A stretch of DNA of 64,000 bases, taken from Ochotona curzoniae. Taxonomy: Eukaryota > Chordata > Mammalia > Lagomorpha > Ochotonidae. Numbering within the stretch: position 1 is the stretch's first letter; every line of letters begins with the position of its first letter. Below, one piece after another: positions 63,213 through 64,000 of the stretch. The notes under the pieces are model-generated. The model searched no databases, was not told where the DNA came from, and saw only the letters and a program-made list of their open reading frames with translations. The stretch covers positions 9,052,001 to 9,116,000 of the forward strand of contig NW_024465751.1 in the NCBI RefSeq assembly GCF_017591425.1, in the 5' to 3' direction. The position numbers and the translations under genes are program-made.

Positions 63213-64000
63213 AAACAAAATTTAAAAAGAAAGGAAGAAAAGGAGCAAGAGGGAGGAAAGTAAGTTTATATTCTTAGAACTATATACCATGTAAACTATG
63301 TTCTTTGTTTACTAATTTAAAAAATATTTTTTAATCATTCAGAGAGGACTGAGTAATTTGGTTCAAGAAGAGATAAAATAGTTTCCTCCTTCGTGGACAG
63401 AATGATGAGAGAGAGATTGAGTTCAAACAGGAAAGGGAAAGAGGAGTTCAGGTATTTTCACTGGGAAAGCCATCAAGCTCAAGTCCAAATGCCTGCCCAC
63501 AGGTGCAGGATAGAGGGAAGAGAGCAAAGACCAAGCAGGTGGCCAGGTGGCCTCCCCTCCTCCCACCCTTCCAATCAGAGGAAACCCATCCTCATCTGTT
63601 CTGTACACTGAGGAATTTGAGGAGTACATGAATAAACATGGGTTCTTAGCTTTGGAAACGACCACTCAAGGCCCCCTTGATAGTAAAACAGAGGACTGGA
63701 GAAGAGAAAGGGCCAGTCCAAGGTCCTGAATCTCACTTGCTGGGAGCTAGCACTTGCAGAAAGCCATTCACCCTGTATCTGCCAAGACCTCAACAGCATG
63801 AAGCTCCACAGCACTTTCTCTCCAAACCCAGGACAAGCTGACGCTGGTAACACGCACCCTGAAGTCCCATTTCAAAATAGTTACACCTTCCAAACAGCTT
63901 TACCTGAGAAAATAAAAATACACTAGGAGTTTCAAGTGATAGCCCCATTACTTCTCTTTAGGTACTTAGAGAGGAAAAATGAAAGGAGAGTCACATCTGT

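Larger units (their letters stand above)
51477..64000 (-). other. Upstream flank or 5' UTR intron of FER1L6; no exon recognised
   Basis: The acceptor at 51477-51478 shows that transcription begins to the right, but I could not identify a non-coding first exon, a CpG island or a convincing core promoter. The region holds MIR pieces (51760-51940, 52460-52640, 54350-54480, 58960-59150), SINEs, L1 pieces, an L2 (59285-59645), an unidentified block (59884-60890) and a MaLR-type LTR (62395-62750). Confidence 0.6.

Overview
The window is mammalian nuclear DNA, almost certainly from a lagomorph and probably a pika (Ochotona). It has spliced exons inside large introns and MIR, L2, L1, MaLR and Tigger fossils. 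It also carries at least fifteen copies of a tRNA-derived C-type SINE. The freshest copy (32929-33262) has a head that reads as the pika form rather than the rabbit form I remember. Nothing here is bacterial, viral in the active sense, or operon-like.

One gene accounts for all the coding sequence I can support: FER1L6, a ferlin closely related to otoferlin, on the minus strand. Nineteen exons were located by translating the minus strand and placing GT/AG junctions. From the 5' end they are 51476-51394 (ATG at 51469-51467), 46266-46146, 43562-43508, 43393-43262, 40388-40326, 36986-36908, 35708-35552, 34984-34798, 33908-33716, 32438-32086, 27845-27737, 26408-26222, 21652-21532, 19332-19232, 15741-15651, 12253-12134, 11255-11103, 5353-5176 and 1426-1302. 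Joined, they give 2,601 coding bases (867 codons) with no stop and matching phase at every junction. This is the N-terminal part of a protein of roughly 1,850 residues. The rest lies off the left edge, and upstream non-coding exons and the promoter lie beyond 51476, unrecognised or off the right edge.

Protein layout: a short Lys-rich N terminus, a first C2 domain without calcium-type aspartates, the FerI segment, a second C2 domain with aspartates in both loops, a Lys/Ser/Asp-rich linker, a conserved block and a variable linker, the FerA helical region, the FerB region, and the start of a third C2 domain with the calcium-loop Asp pair.

Region by region: 1-33 kb holds exons 10-19 in repeat-rich introns, including a 946-bp retroelement with target-site duplications, a tiny L1 3'-end insertion that looks like a 3' transduction, and a 32-copy 10-bp G-rich minisatellite at 23081-23400. 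From 33 to 53 kb lie exons 1-9, and I found no lagomorph SINE there. From 51.5 to 64 kb I recognise no exon; it holds SINEs, L1, L2 and MIR pieces, a MaLR-type LTR and an unidentified block of about 1 kb at 59884-60890. I found no undescribed biological system. The most interesting items are retrotransposition footprints, the minisatellite and the domain-by-domain pattern of calcium ligands.
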